Below, in pieces: positions 26,801 through 35,270 of a DNA stretch of 64,000 nt. This DNA is from JBBQZU01 sp041749535 (GTDB lineage Bacteria > Bacteroidota > Bacteroidia > Flavobacteriales_D > Cryomorphaceae). The position numbers were made by a program, and so were the translations under genes. The notes below the pieces were generated by a model. That model did not search any database. It was not told the DNA's origin and was given only the letters and a program-made list of their open reading frames with translations. The stretch is from assembly GCA_041749535.1 (NCBI GenBank), contig JBGTBE010000088.1:62001-126000 (forward strand). Direction: 5' to 3'. Numbering within the stretch: position 1 is the first letter of the stretch; each line of letters opens with the position of its first letter.

Positions 26801-27576
26801 TTCAAGCAGGTTGCAATCCAATCAGTTATGCTCAAGGGTATGAGTTTAGGTTTGAAGATGCCTCAACTTTGGAGCGGTTCTATTATCAGAGTATTTCTAC
26901 CAATTTTACCCCTGCAGAAATTCCAGACATCGAGACGGGTACATTATATAATGTAACTGTACGGGCAACGTACAAAAATATTTGGGGAAACCCAGGTGCA
27001 AATTGCAGCCTCATGTTAAGCGAAGTAATTGAAGTGACACAACTTACATCAGAGTGGTGCAATAACATGGAAATAAATATTCAAAATGACACCTTAAGAG
27101 TGCAACCTCTGGAAGGCAAAGACGTATACGAATTGCATATCAGCAATGGTGATATTGACGAGTATAAAGTGATACAAAGCACTGACCATCAATTTCCCGC
27201 ATCTGATATTGAAGGGCTTACAAACGGTTTGGTATACAGTGCGAGAGCAAGAGCATTCTCGAATGGAAACTGGACTCCGTGGGGTGCTTCATGCAGCATA
27301 GGAATAACAGAAACAGAAGCAAACCAATTGAATATGTTGATATACCCAAATCCTGCATTGGTATCGGATAAGGTTAATATATTGATGAATGGAGATTGGC
27401 AAGACCTGGATTTAAGTATACAAAGCATAAGTGGAGTAAACTTACACCATGCCAAAGTAAATGTAACACACCAAGTGCCCTTTGTATATGATGGACCCAA
27501 ATTGCAGCCAGGATTTTATCTGGTAACAGCCAAACACCAAGACCAGGTGCTCAGCGCAAAATTGATAATACAGTAA
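23809..27576 (+). CDS. T9SS-exported M43-like (pappalysin family) metalloprotease
   Basis: About 1,255 residues. The ATG at 23809 gives the signal peptide MTQKKQLLIACFVSIVVTGTHGQ; an in-frame GTG lies 6 bases upstream. Domains: a zinc protease domain (about 85-350) with HELGHAFALFH (about 256-266); a beta domain; a PKD domain (about 575-650); a MopE-like DADGDGYGN...CDDND segment; a SprB-type Ig domain (near 745-810); three fibronectin-like repeats (about 900-1165) ending in variants of WGxPGxxCSI; and a T9SS type-A sorting domain (IYPNPALVSDKVN). The zinc motif has Ala where the family has Gly, and ENYLDYT has Leu at the Met-turn, so activity should not be assumed. Probably cell-surface or secreted. 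Confidence 0.88.
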   Translation: MTQKKQLLIACFVSIVVTGTHGQKPQFSDEITHNSKPHEQCAHTTIHEGLMVSDPTYRLEQEKREHRLNTLIAQHRAGFIPKSDEVLTIPVVVHIIHTGQAYGVDANIDDEQVYSAVMALNDDFRKVPGTWGDGEGVDTKVEFCLAQRDPNGNAHSGINRVNGCSISLYCNEGITAGNGQGANELDVKNLSRWPNQQYYNIWVVTEIENNNGGSGIQGYAYFPTSSSVDGTVVLYNAFGTEGTLKSYTNRNKTLTHELGHAFALFHTFQGDSCSESDCDLQGDRVCDTPPTVLSSSCNAPACGGTQQIENYLDYTNQTCKNMFTQGQMERMRLSIENSRPNLLISNACQPVSSALADASIAAIHKPFGNTCSNIIEPVMRLSNAGTMLLTSATIQYRTSGTWQNYSWSGILGQGQGADIILPSLNGGWGTQTLQVQVTNPNGGADSNASNNLLTQEYIAIQNGHHLELTVVIDNLGSQSTWELRNTSAQIIASGGPYANFQSGMNHTTQICVVDGCYDFVMMDSGNNGMCCFNGNGSYTLTNSAGTVLASGSTFTSQQTTNFCLSSGGPPQANFSANNTSICAGGSVSFTNLTEGNVDSYEWTFAGGTPAISTLANPGNIQYNTSGTFAVKLKAINEFGYTEELKTSYITVAANSIWYADADGDGYGNASVSLSSCMQPQGYENNAMDCDDNDNSNWNSCYDCNGVMNGTSSIDACGVCDDNPENDCEPCATLTATVASIENPSCYGASDGAIELLVTSQGGNYTVQWSNGMSGTNITGLSTGQYTAHIVDNNCTILIDVSLDQPSALEVTFVNITHVGCEETNTGASEFEISGGTTPYLVYYGNLLLSQNSFNGLSPGLYTLEVNDASGCELFTTLEILQISCNNLPITQVEDSFCESQTSELSIPVSCEIITEAEGYEWKFTTQAGDDHFLFTSSAAFVPLEFEFLLPNATYEISVRGVHASMQSEFGASCTMVFTIASTVLNMVSCGNEQMDLLFQAGCNPISYAQGYEFRFEDASTLERFYYQSISTNFTPAEIPDIETGTLYNVTVRATYKNIWGNPGANCSLMLSEVIEVTQLTSEWCNNMEINIQNDTLRVQPLEGKDVYELHISNGDIDEYKVIQSTDHQFPASDIEGLTNGLVYSARARAFSNGNWTPWGASCSIGITETEANQLNMLIYPNPALVSDKVNILMNGDWQDLDLSIQSISGVNLHHAKVNVTHQVPFVYDGPKLQPGFYLVTAKHQDQVLSAKLIIQ

Positions 27577-27614
27577 TAGATATATAGCATACTCAACGAT
27601 TAGTTTAAGGGGAG

Positions 27615-27658
27615 AAGCCGCTGTTTGACTTTAGGGTCGGCAGCGGCTTTACCTTTTA
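27615..27658 (+). terminator. Terminator after the M43 protease gene
   Basis: A 9-bp perfect stem (aagccgctg 27615-27623 / cagcggctt 27641-27649) with a 17-nt loop is followed by a weak T-rich tail (accttttaag). The rest of the gap up to 27872 is A+T-rich with no gene; TTTTG boxes near 27817 and 27837 could be a promoter for the next gene but do not match the consensus well. Confidence 0.65.
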
Positions 27659-27872
27659 AGGAAAGTTTAATTCTATTTTCAAAATAAAATAAAGAGCCTC
27701 GGAAACTTTAAGTGTTTATGGCTAAAGGCTTTAATTGGTAAATGAGCATCAAGAAAAAAAAATACAAAGTGTCTTTGATCTACTTCATCCATTAAAAGTT
27801 GCACTATAGCTTCATTTTGTCGTAACTTGTCGTCGCTTTTGATTAACTATTATTTAACCAACTTTTCTTGTG

Positions 27873-30800
27873 ATGAAGCAGATGTTTACTAAACTGAACG
27901 CATTCGTTGCGTTTACATTTCTAGCCTTTATATTACCCTGGGCAGGGCAGGCGCAAACGTGTAACTCCTTTTTTTATGATTCCGGAGGGCCTAATGGAAC
28001 TTATGCCAACAATCAGAATATTACATACACATTTTGTCCCGATGTGGCCGGGAATGTGGTTACTGCTACTTTTTTGAAGTTTAGTGTTGAAACAAACTTC
28101 GACAAACTGTATGTTTACGATGGGCCAGATACATCTTTCCCGCAGATTTCATCGGGAAATGGTGCAGGATTAGGAACAGCCTGCACTACGACAGGTGGGT
28201 TTTGGAGTCCTTTAAACAACCCAGACCCCACTGTATTTTTACCAGGGCCTTTCACATCAACACATCCCAGTGGTTGTCTTACCTTCAGGTTTTGTTCTGA
28301 CCCGTCAGTAACTTTACCTTACACAGGCTGGGAAGCTTACTTGACCTGCGGTCCAGCTCAGAACTGCACACCCCCAGTGCTCACGCTTGGTGAACCAGTG
28401 CTTAACTGTTCGAACAATACTTTCTCTGTTCTTGCTACTGTGGTAGCTTCTTCAGTGCCTGCTACTACACCTATCCTTATTGCGAATACAAGTGTAGGAG
28501 GTGTTCAGGTACCAGGAGCCGGTGGAACTATTTCCAACATTCCAGGCAGCACACTTACCATTAACAATATTCCGCTTGATGCACTTGCCATTCTCCGCTT
28601 CGATCCATTTGGATTTCAGTGTCCTGCTCAGTTCATCTTGCAGGAAAGTTCAATAGTCTGTCCTACGGTACTGGATTGCGGAACTGCATTAGAAGAATCG
28701 CATTGTTATAACAACACAGACCTAAGCTTCTTTTACTATGAAAGTGAAGGTGGAGAGCCAATACAAATGAATTTCACTGGAGGTTTGGCTGCAACAGGCG
28801 ATGTAATTAATGTGTTCGATGGACCGGACATCAACGCTCCCTTGCTTTATACTGGCAACAACTTTGGCAACCTTGCAGGATTGCAGCTTCTCGCAACCAG
28901 TGGAAGCCTGTATATGACGATTACTTCGAACACCACGATAAGTTGTGCTCAAGGATCTACAGGAACAAGCACATGGACATGGGAAATAGGATGCGGGCTT
29001 ACTTTTGAAGGCTGTACTGACCCTTCAGCTCTCAATTATTCACCACTTGCCACAGTAGATAATGGCACATGTATTTTCACTGGAACCACTTGTGAAGATG
29101 CACAGGTAGTTACAGCTTTACCGTACGCACAGACTACGAATACTCAGTATTTTGGCAATGATTATACCTCAACCAACGTTCCTGGTCTTGCACCAGGTGC
29201 ATTCGGAACCGGTACTTTCTCGAACTTGTACATCACAGGTTTTGATGTAGTGTATGAATACACTCCCGCTAGCGATACCTACATTGATATTGATGTAACG
29301 GAGAATTCGGCGAGCACTGGTCTATGGGTTTTCACTGAGTGTCCATTTGCGAGCACTCTCAGGTGGCACGTAGGAACAGATGCCAACCCCAGAGCTATAC
29401 ATACTATGCCTGTTACAGCTGGAGTAACATACTATATAGTTGTATCTACCCGCGTACCGCCCCAGATTACACCCTATACCATCAATATCATTGAAACTGT
29501 ATTCGACTGTCCTGAACTTTCCGCCAATATCGGTGGTCAGTGTGACTTTGAAGGAACAGATGGGACAGTAACCGAAGACTGCGAGTGTGGTCCTTTTGAT
29601 TTCCCAGGTTGTCTCGAAGGCCCCTTGGTAGGAAGCGGCACTCCGCTCTGCACAGGAGCTCCATTAACAATTGCGAATGCCAGAGCCAACGAGTACTCTG
29701 CAATTACAGTTTACCAAGGAGCTACATATACTTTTACCGCTACTGCAAACGGCAACGTACCGGTATGGTTCCTGACTTTGGCTACAAACAGTACCACACC
29801 AGAAGTGCTTTCTACTGGACAAAATACAATGGTATATGTTGCGCCATTTACAGGTGTAATTAGATTTTACAGCCACAGTTCTTACGATTGCGTAAGTGGT
29901 GTCGTAGGTTCTCCTTCTCTTCATACAAGGGTGGTTTCTGCCAATTGTACTGATGTGGACTATGACTGTGAAGAATTCAATGCCTTCATAGGCAATATTT
30001 GTGTGAATATTGATGGTACAGGCGGAATTTTGGATGAGAATTGCAACTGTATTCCAGTTGACGATTTTATTGGGTGCCTCACGGGCAATGCTTTCCAAAC
30101 CAGAACACCCAATTGCACTACTGAGCCCATTTCTACAATTCCCAATACATGGGTTGGTCAGTACAACAATGTATTTGTAACTCAAGGTGAGAACTACACA
30201 TTCTCCACACAAAACAATCCTTTCTTCATCCCTGGATTTTACATTACCATTGGAAATAACGCGGGTACATCGGTCCTCGCCTCCGGTGTGGGGCAACTAG
30301 AGTGGACAGCTACAGAAACTGGACCGGTAAGATTCTATACACATAGCTCGGCTGATTGCATCAACCCAATAACCGGAGCGACAACTGCACACACCCGGGT
30401 AATTGAAATTCAGTGTGGGTTTGATTGTCCAGAGATACCGGCCAATATTGGCGATAGCTGTGATGATGGGGATTCGGAAACCGAAAATGATGTGATTACG
30501 GCCGACTGCGGTTGTGCAGGTGTATCCATTTATGACTGTCCTTCAATTTCAGCGAATTTTGGAGACGCCTGTGATGATGGCATTGCTGAAACTACCAACG
30601 ACCAAATCAATACTTCATGTGAATGTATTGGAATTATAGTAGAGCCGGGGGAATGTGGGGAGTATACAAGCAGTCCTAACGCTGATATCAACGCCGCAAA
30701 TCCAATTATTCTGGATCCTATATTCGTAGGTGGCACGGGAGAGACCATCCAAAACATAAAGGTAAAAGTTACCATGAACCACGATGCTGTGGGGGAACTT

Positions 30801-33470
30801 GAGATTAGGTTAATCTCGCCTGATGGAACAGTTGTTCAGTTATTTGATAATTCTTGTGCTGAAGACAACAACATGGATGTGCTATTTAGCGATAGCGGAG
30901 CGGCAATATCTTGTAATACTGGTTCTACTCCAGTGCTTCAAGGTACGTTTGCTCCATTCGAAAGTCTTTCAGCCTTTGCTGGTGTTGATTTCGATGGCCC
31001 TTGGTTTATTGATATCGCTGACAATAACCTAGCTGCAAATGATGGCGTGTTACTGAGCTGGTGTTTGATTCCAACTTTCGAAGTTGAAACATTCGACTGT
31101 CCTTTAATTCCAGCCAACTTTGGAGATTCTTGCGATGACCTAAATGCTTCGACTGAGAACGATATCATTACTGAAACCTGCGAATGTGTTGGTACTTCGA
31201 TTGAAGAATTTGACTGTCCTGAAATTCCGGCTAACTTCGGAGATTCTTGCGATGACCTAAACGCTTCTACCGAAAACGACGTCATTACGACAGACTGCGA
31301 ATGTGTTGGTACTCCAATAGAACCAGCCGATTGTGGTGAGTACACAAGCTCTCCAAACGCAGAAATCAATACTGGAGCTCCTATCATATTGGATCCAATT
31401 TTTGTAAGTGGAACTGGCGCAACAATTGAGAGTTTGAAAGTTTCAGTTGTGATGAACCACACCGCCATTGGCGACCTTGAAGTAAGGCTTATTGCTCCTG
31501 ACGGTACTGTGGTGCAACTTCTTAACAGCAGCTGCGGCGATGGTAACAATATGGATGTGCTCTTCGACGACAATGGTGCAATGCTGAATTGCAATTCAGG
31601 CTCTACTCCTGTATTGCAGGGAACTTTTGCTCCATTTGAAGATCTGTCAGCATTCACAGGTACAGCCTTCGATGGACCTTGGTTTATCGATATCGCAGAC
31701 AATAACCTTTCTGCTAATGACGGTATCCTTCTAAGCTGGTGTTTGATTCCAACTTTCGAAGTAGTAACCTTTGACTGCCCAATTCTTGAACTTAACATCG
31801 GTGATGCATGTGACGACGGCAATCCTGATACCTTCGGTGATGTAGTAAATGCCAACTGCGAGTGTGCTGGATTTACCGGTACTGCCTGCGATGATGCCAC
31901 ATTCATTGCTGCCCTTCCAACATTTGCCGAAACAGAAATACCCGTTTCGACAGTTGGGGCAACGCCTTCAGGAATACCACAGTGTATTAACCCTGGAACT
32001 TTACAGCCGGATGCATGGTTTAGCTTCACATCTGTAACCACCGTAATGTATGTGCGCGGATGGGGACTTGGAGACTACGACGCTGCGGTAGAAGTGTATG
32101 ATGCATGCGGAGGCAATCTTCTCATCTGTCAGAACGATGCACCTGCAGGTGAGCGGGAAATTGTAATCATTCCAGGCACAACTCCAGGTGATACTTACTA
32201 CTTCCGTATATACCACGGTGGCATGAATACTCCGGCAACTCAAACTTATACTGCTGCAGTAGCTCACATTCCATTTGTGAAGCTTCAACAGCAGTACTGT
32301 AATGTATTCAACTATACTCCAGCGAGTGTAATTGCAACAGAGTTGCCACCGAACCAATTCTTGCTTGCCAACTTCCAATTTGAGTTTACTGAACTCGAAG
32401 CTCCATTCAATACATATGAAATTCTCTCATTGAACGGTACCAATCCAAATTTCCTTATGCAGTGGTTCCCACAGGCAGAGTATGGACGTACCTATTCAGT
32501 GAGAACCAGAGCCCGTATGTACCAAGGTCCGAATTGGGGCGATTATGGTGACGCTTGTACCATTGGCTTCTCTGCGACTCCGCTTTTGACCAAGCTTATA
32601 GATGCTCAGGCGAACGGATTCTTCAACATGTGCGATGTACTTGAAGCTGATAATGTTCCGGGTGCAACAATGTACAGGTTCAGATTCGACAATGGATTTG
32701 ACACTCATATTCTCAACTCTATCAACCGATTCTGCAGGCTGGAAGATGTACCTGGCTTGCAACTTGGTTCACCTTATGCAGTGCGCGTGAGAACGATGAG
32801 CCAAGGCACCTTTACACCTTTCGGTCCATGGAGACTCATAGCCATGAATAACTTCGTGGTGCCAACAGGAGTCGACGCTGATATTACCCCTTGTGGTGCT
32901 ACATACCCACTAAGCACAGTAATAAGTGCAATAGAGATTTGTGCAGCTGAGTTCTACACTTTCCGATTTACAAATATCACCGATGCGAACCAGCCAGACT
33001 TGTTCTACACGCGTGATGACGGTTTGAGAACAATTCAACTCAACTGGGTAACTGGTTTGATACCTGGTCACACCTATGCCGTTCAGGTACTCGGTGGTTC
33101 TGGAGGTCTAGTAGGAACATACAGCTCTTCATGCAGTATTACCATACAAGGACCCGGAATTGTAGGTGGCTCAGGACTGGTTAATTCAACGCTGACTGAC
33201 GCAATCTCCGAACTTAGTCTGTATCCAAACCCTACCAATGGTGGTGAGGTAATGTTGGGAATCAACAACCTTGATGAATCTCAGCAAGAAGTTCTGATAG
33301 AAGTGTACGATCTTTTCGGTAAGAAAGTGCATAGCCAATTATTCGGAACCTACGGATCGAATATGAATGTGTCTCTTCAGTTCCATCAACCTTTAGCAAA
33401 AGGCTTGTACACAGTAAATGTGTTTCTGGATGAAGTTCCAATTGGAGCCAAGAAGTTGGTTGTACAGTAA
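27873..33470 (+). CDS. Giant T9SS-exported CUB / P-domain / cysteine-repeat protein
   Basis: About 1,865 residues; the ATG at 27873 follows an in-frame GTG and begins a signal peptide ending WAGQAQ. Order: CUB-like domain (about 30-155), second CUB-like domain (about 270-370), a GCTDPSALNYSP repeat, PPC-like beta domains, seven short cysteine repeats of the form DCPxxxANxGDxCDDxxxxTxND...CxC, two proprotein-convertase P-type domains (about 930-1075 and 1155-1300), a further PPC-like domain, two or three fibronectin-like repeats (YxVRxRA...GDACTI) and a T9SS type-A sorting domain (LYPNPTNGGEVML). No catalytic domain is seen, so an adhesin or matrix role is more likely than an enzyme. Follows the M43 gene on the same strand. 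Confidence 0.88.
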   Translation: MKQMFTKLNAFVAFTFLAFILPWAGQAQTCNSFFYDSGGPNGTYANNQNITYTFCPDVAGNVVTATFLKFSVETNFDKLYVYDGPDTSFPQISSGNGAGLGTACTTTGGFWSPLNNPDPTVFLPGPFTSTHPSGCLTFRFCSDPSVTLPYTGWEAYLTCGPAQNCTPPVLTLGEPVLNCSNNTFSVLATVVASSVPATTPILIANTSVGGVQVPGAGGTISNIPGSTLTINNIPLDALAILRFDPFGFQCPAQFILQESSIVCPTVLDCGTALEESHCYNNTDLSFFYYESEGGEPIQMNFTGGLAATGDVINVFDGPDINAPLLYTGNNFGNLAGLQLLATSGSLYMTITSNTTISCAQGSTGTSTWTWEIGCGLTFEGCTDPSALNYSPLATVDNGTCIFTGTTCEDAQVVTALPYAQTTNTQYFGNDYTSTNVPGLAPGAFGTGTFSNLYITGFDVVYEYTPASDTYIDIDVTENSASTGLWVFTECPFASTLRWHVGTDANPRAIHTMPVTAGVTYYIVVSTRVPPQITPYTINIIETVFDCPELSANIGGQCDFEGTDGTVTEDCECGPFDFPGCLEGPLVGSGTPLCTGAPLTIANARANEYSAITVYQGATYTFTATANGNVPVWFLTLATNSTTPEVLSTGQNTMVYVAPFTGVIRFYSHSSYDCVSGVVGSPSLHTRVVSANCTDVDYDCEEFNAFIGNICVNIDGTGGILDENCNCIPVDDFIGCLTGNAFQTRTPNCTTEPISTIPNTWVGQYNNVFVTQGENYTFSTQNNPFFIPGFYITIGNNAGTSVLASGVGQLEWTATETGPVRFYTHSSADCINPITGATTAHTRVIEIQCGFDCPEIPANIGDSCDDGDSETENDVITADCGCAGVSIYDCPSISANFGDACDDGIAETTNDQINTSCECIGIIVEPGECGEYTSSPNADINAANPIILDPIFVGGTGETIQNIKVKVTMNHDAVGELEIRLISPDGTVVQLFDNSCAEDNNMDVLFSDSGAAISCNTGSTPVLQGTFAPFESLSAFAGVDFDGPWFIDIADNNLAANDGVLLSWCLIPTFEVETFDCPLIPANFGDSCDDLNASTENDIITETCECVGTSIEEFDCPEIPANFGDSCDDLNASTENDVITTDCECVGTPIEPADCGEYTSSPNAEINTGAPIILDPIFVSGTGATIESLKVSVVMNHTAIGDLEVRLIAPDGTVVQLLNSSCGDGNNMDVLFDDNGAMLNCNSGSTPVLQGTFAPFEDLSAFTGTAFDGPWFIDIADNNLSANDGILLSWCLIPTFEVVTFDCPILELNIGDACDDGNPDTFGDVVNANCECAGFTGTACDDATFIAALPTFAETEIPVSTVGATPSGIPQCINPGTLQPDAWFSFTSVTTVMYVRGWGLGDYDAAVEVYDACGGNLLICQNDAPAGEREIVIIPGTTPGDTYYFRIYHGGMNTPATQTYTAAVAHIPFVKLQQQYCNVFNYTPASVIATELPPNQFLLANFQFEFTELEAPFNTYEILSLNGTNPNFLMQWFPQAEYGRTYSVRTRARMYQGPNWGDYGDACTIGFSATPLLTKLIDAQANGFFNMCDVLEADNVPGATMYRFRFDNGFDTHILNSINRFCRLEDVPGLQLGSPYAVRVRTMSQGTFTPFGPWRLIAMNNFVVPTGVDADITPCGATYPLSTVISAIEICAAEFYTFRFTNITDANQPDLFYTRDDGLRTIQLNWVTGLIPGHTYAVQVLGGSGGLVGTYSSSCSITIQGPGIVGGSGLVNSTLTDAISELSLYPNPTNGGEVMLGINNLDESQQEVLIEVYDLFGKKVHSQLFGTYGSNMNVSLQFHQPLAKGLYTVNVFLDEVPIGAKKLVVQ
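30651..31098 (+). repeat. Intragenic repeat copy A (P-domain plus flank)
   Basis: Encodes CGEYTSSPNADIN... through WFIDIADNNLAANDG and LIPTFEVETFDCP. It is closely matched by copy B, about 676 bases downstream, with strong protein identity and long stretches of matching DNA. Confidence 0.85.
31327..31776 (+). repeat. Intragenic repeat copy B (P-domain plus flank)
   Basis: Encodes CGEYTSSPNAEIN... through WFIDIADNNLSANDG and LIPTFEVVTFDCP. The pair A/B plus the near-identical short cysteine repeats at about 31091-31200 and 31208-31320 point to an in-frame duplication of a unit of about 676 bases. Confidence 0.85.
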
Positions 33471-33493
33471 TAGTTAATCTGCAATCAAATAAT

Positions 33494-33524
33494 CCCCCGG
33501 TGCGTGCATCGGGGGGTTTTTTGT
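33494..33524 (+). terminator. Terminator after the giant T9SS gene
   Basis: A G+C-rich stem (cccccg...cggggg, 33494-33515, with a G-U pair inside) runs into six Ts. The rest of the gap up to 33748 is A+T-rich with no gene or clear promoter that I can see. Confidence 0.9.
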
Positions 33525-33748
33525 TTTAAGGTCCAACAAGCGAAGCTAATTCATCATTTTTCAATGAGTCATTGATACCGTATTTGATATCGGCCCTATT
33601 CGTAGCAATTTGCGAAATTTACAACGCTTCAAATGGAGACTTGAATATGAATATTTGGATTAGGAAAGTTCACTTTAATTGCGACTTTTGAGAAGTAACC
33701 ATCATTCCTGGCTAAACCAATGTATGCAATGCAATGTTTTAGAATCAA

Positions 33749-34651
33749 ATGCTGAAAATAGCCTGGAACGAAAACTTCTGTCATTCTCTGCCACAGGGGC
33801 ACCGATTTCCAATGCTGAAGTACCAATTGCTACCTCAGCAGTTGCTTCATGAGGGAACCATTACTTCAATCAATATATTTGAACCAAGGCTTGCTACCGA
33901 GAATGAAGTAATTGCCATTCACGATCAGGCGTATTTCAGAAAACTGACAACATTACAACTGAACCGGAACGAAGTGCGTGCATCCGGTTTTCCATTGAGC
34001 AAAGCCCTTGTGACGCGTGAGCTCTATATTATCGGTGGCACAAAACAAGCAGTAGATTTTGCTTTGAAATATGGAGTAGCTGGAAATATTGCGGGTGGAA
34101 CCCACCACGCATTTCGAGACCGGGCCGAAGGATTCTGTCTGCTCAATGATATTGCAGTTGCATCGGCCTACGCAAAAACTTATTGCGGTGTGAAGAAAAT
34201 ACTCGTAATTGATCTTGATGTGCATCAGGGAAACGGGACCGCCAAAATTTTTGAAAATGATACTTCTGTATTCACCTTTAGCATGCACGGCGCAAAAAAC
34301 TACCCACTGCGAAAAGAGCGTTCAGACCTTGACATAGCGTTGCCTGATGGAACAGGTGACGCTGCCTACCTTAAAATATTGGGTGAATATCTACCAAAGC
34401 TCATTGAAGAAACAGAGCCTGACTTAATTTTTTACCAGGCAGGTGTAGACGTGCTGGCCACTGACAAGTTGGGGCGGCTAGACCTGAGTTTGGAGGGTTG
34501 TCGTCAAAGAGATAAAATGGTGTTTCGAAATGCTTTCATAAACAAAATTCCAATTGTGTTCAATATGGGAGGCGGATATTCGGAAAAGCTCTCCATTATT
34601 ACCGAAGCGCATTCCAACACCTTCAGGGTGGCACAGGAGATCTTCTATTAA
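33749..34651 (+). CDS. Histone deacetylase-superfamily hydrolase
   Basis: 300 residues of the arginase/deacetylase fold, cytoplasmic. The tandem catalytic histidines lie in GGTHHAFRDRAEGFC (about residues 115-129); zinc ligands lie in DLDVHQGNGT (about 155-164) and in YQAGVDVLATDKLG; the substrate-pocket GGGYS is near the C-terminus. Bacterial class members deacetylate acetyl-lysine on proteins, acetylpolyamines or small molecules; the substrate cannot be told here. The ATG begins directly with the conserved LKIAW strand. Monocistronic, convergent with the gene ending at 34657 (5 nt apart). No -7 element recognised upstream. Confidence 0.9.
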   Translation: MLKIAWNENFCHSLPQGHRFPMLKYQLLPQQLLHEGTITSINIFEPRLATENEVIAIHDQAYFRKLTTLQLNRNEVRASGFPLSKALVTRELYIIGGTKQAVDFALKYGVAGNIAGGTHHAFRDRAEGFCLLNDIAVASAYAKTYCGVKKILVIDLDVHQGNGTAKIFENDTSVFTFSMHGAKNYPLRKERSDLDIALPDGTGDAAYLKILGEYLPKLIEETEPDLIFYQAGVDVLATDKLGRLDLSLEGCRQRDKMVFRNAFINKIPIVFNMGGGYSEKLSIITEAHSNTFRVAQEIFY

Positions 34652-34656
34652 GATCG

Positions 34657-35220
34657 TTACTCTACTTTCAAGATACGCTGACAGTCTTTTCGAATCTGTC
34701 GCAGAGCAATATCTGTAGGCAGGTTTTCTACCCTCGAAGCAGCTTCAAATATCTTTCGACTTAAATCTATGCCTGTAGAATTATCCCTCATGGTTTCACC
34801 CATTTTGCTAATGAAGGTTACCATTTCCGTATTCGCTTCTTTGATAAGTTTCCATGCAGGATCTGTAAGGTATACTTGCTGGGAAAGATTGTGATCGAAC
34901 TCTTCCCTTATGGCCCGAAGCATCTCGGTTTGTAGCATTTTTGCACTCATACCATTTTGGTGTAGCCGCATTACGAGCCTATCAGGAGAAATCCGTTCCA
35001 AATAAAGAGCGAATCTTTCGGCTGCTTGTAACTCTAGCTGCGCCAATTGAAAAGCCTTACCATCCTTGTCGACATGGTGCGTAATAGATGGCATACTCAC
35101 CTGCCGATTGGTATCTCTTCGCTCAATGAAGCGCATGCCTTCATGAAAAATATAAAGACTTGCCCCAACAACAATCAACACAGGCAATATCCCGATCAAA
35201 ATTGATATGAAATCTTGCAT
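34657..35220 (-). CDS. Single-TM membrane-anchored protein, Bacteroidota-specific
   Basis: 187 residues. The frame is open to 35334, but the ATG at 35220 starts a clean N-terminal TM anchor (MQDFISILIGILPVLIVVGASLYIF), so I chose it. The rest is a soluble, charged, mostly helical domain (about 60-187), including QLELQAAERFALYLERI and DPAWKLIKEANTEMVTFI. I recall a Bacteroidota DUF of this layout but no known function. It follows the DUF1343 gene by 50 nt and probably shares its transcript. It could be a cell-envelope scaffold; that is speculation. Confidence 0.75.
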   Translation of the reverse strand: MQDFISILIGILPVLIVVGASLYIFHEGMRFIERRDTNRQVSMPSITHHVDKDGKAFQLAQLELQAAERFALYLERISPDRLVMRLHQNGMSAKMLQTEMLRAIREEFDHNLSQQVYLTDPAWKLIKEANTEMVTFISKMGETMRDNSTGIDLSRKIFEAASRVENLPTDIALRQIRKDCQRILKVE

Positions 35221-35270
35221 AATTCTCAGGTTTAATTCTATTACGAACGTGAATATGTTTGGTTCATTAT

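Noticed and set aside
29664..30296. Antisense open frame (210 codons) in the same gene
   Set aside because: No domain, overlaps a well-supported coding region, and shows cysteine/serine-rich composition reflecting the sense repeats.
30938..32041. Long antisense open frame (367 codons) opposite the giant T9SS gene
   Set aside because: It lies opposite the duplicated P-domain region, has a low-complexity serine/valine-rich translation and no recognisable domain; it is a mirror of the repeat's codon use.
27873..33470. Possible CRISPR or tandem-repeat DNA array
   Set aside because: The repeats are in frame, of about 100 and 676 bases, and encode recognisable protein modules; there are no short direct repeats with unique spacers.
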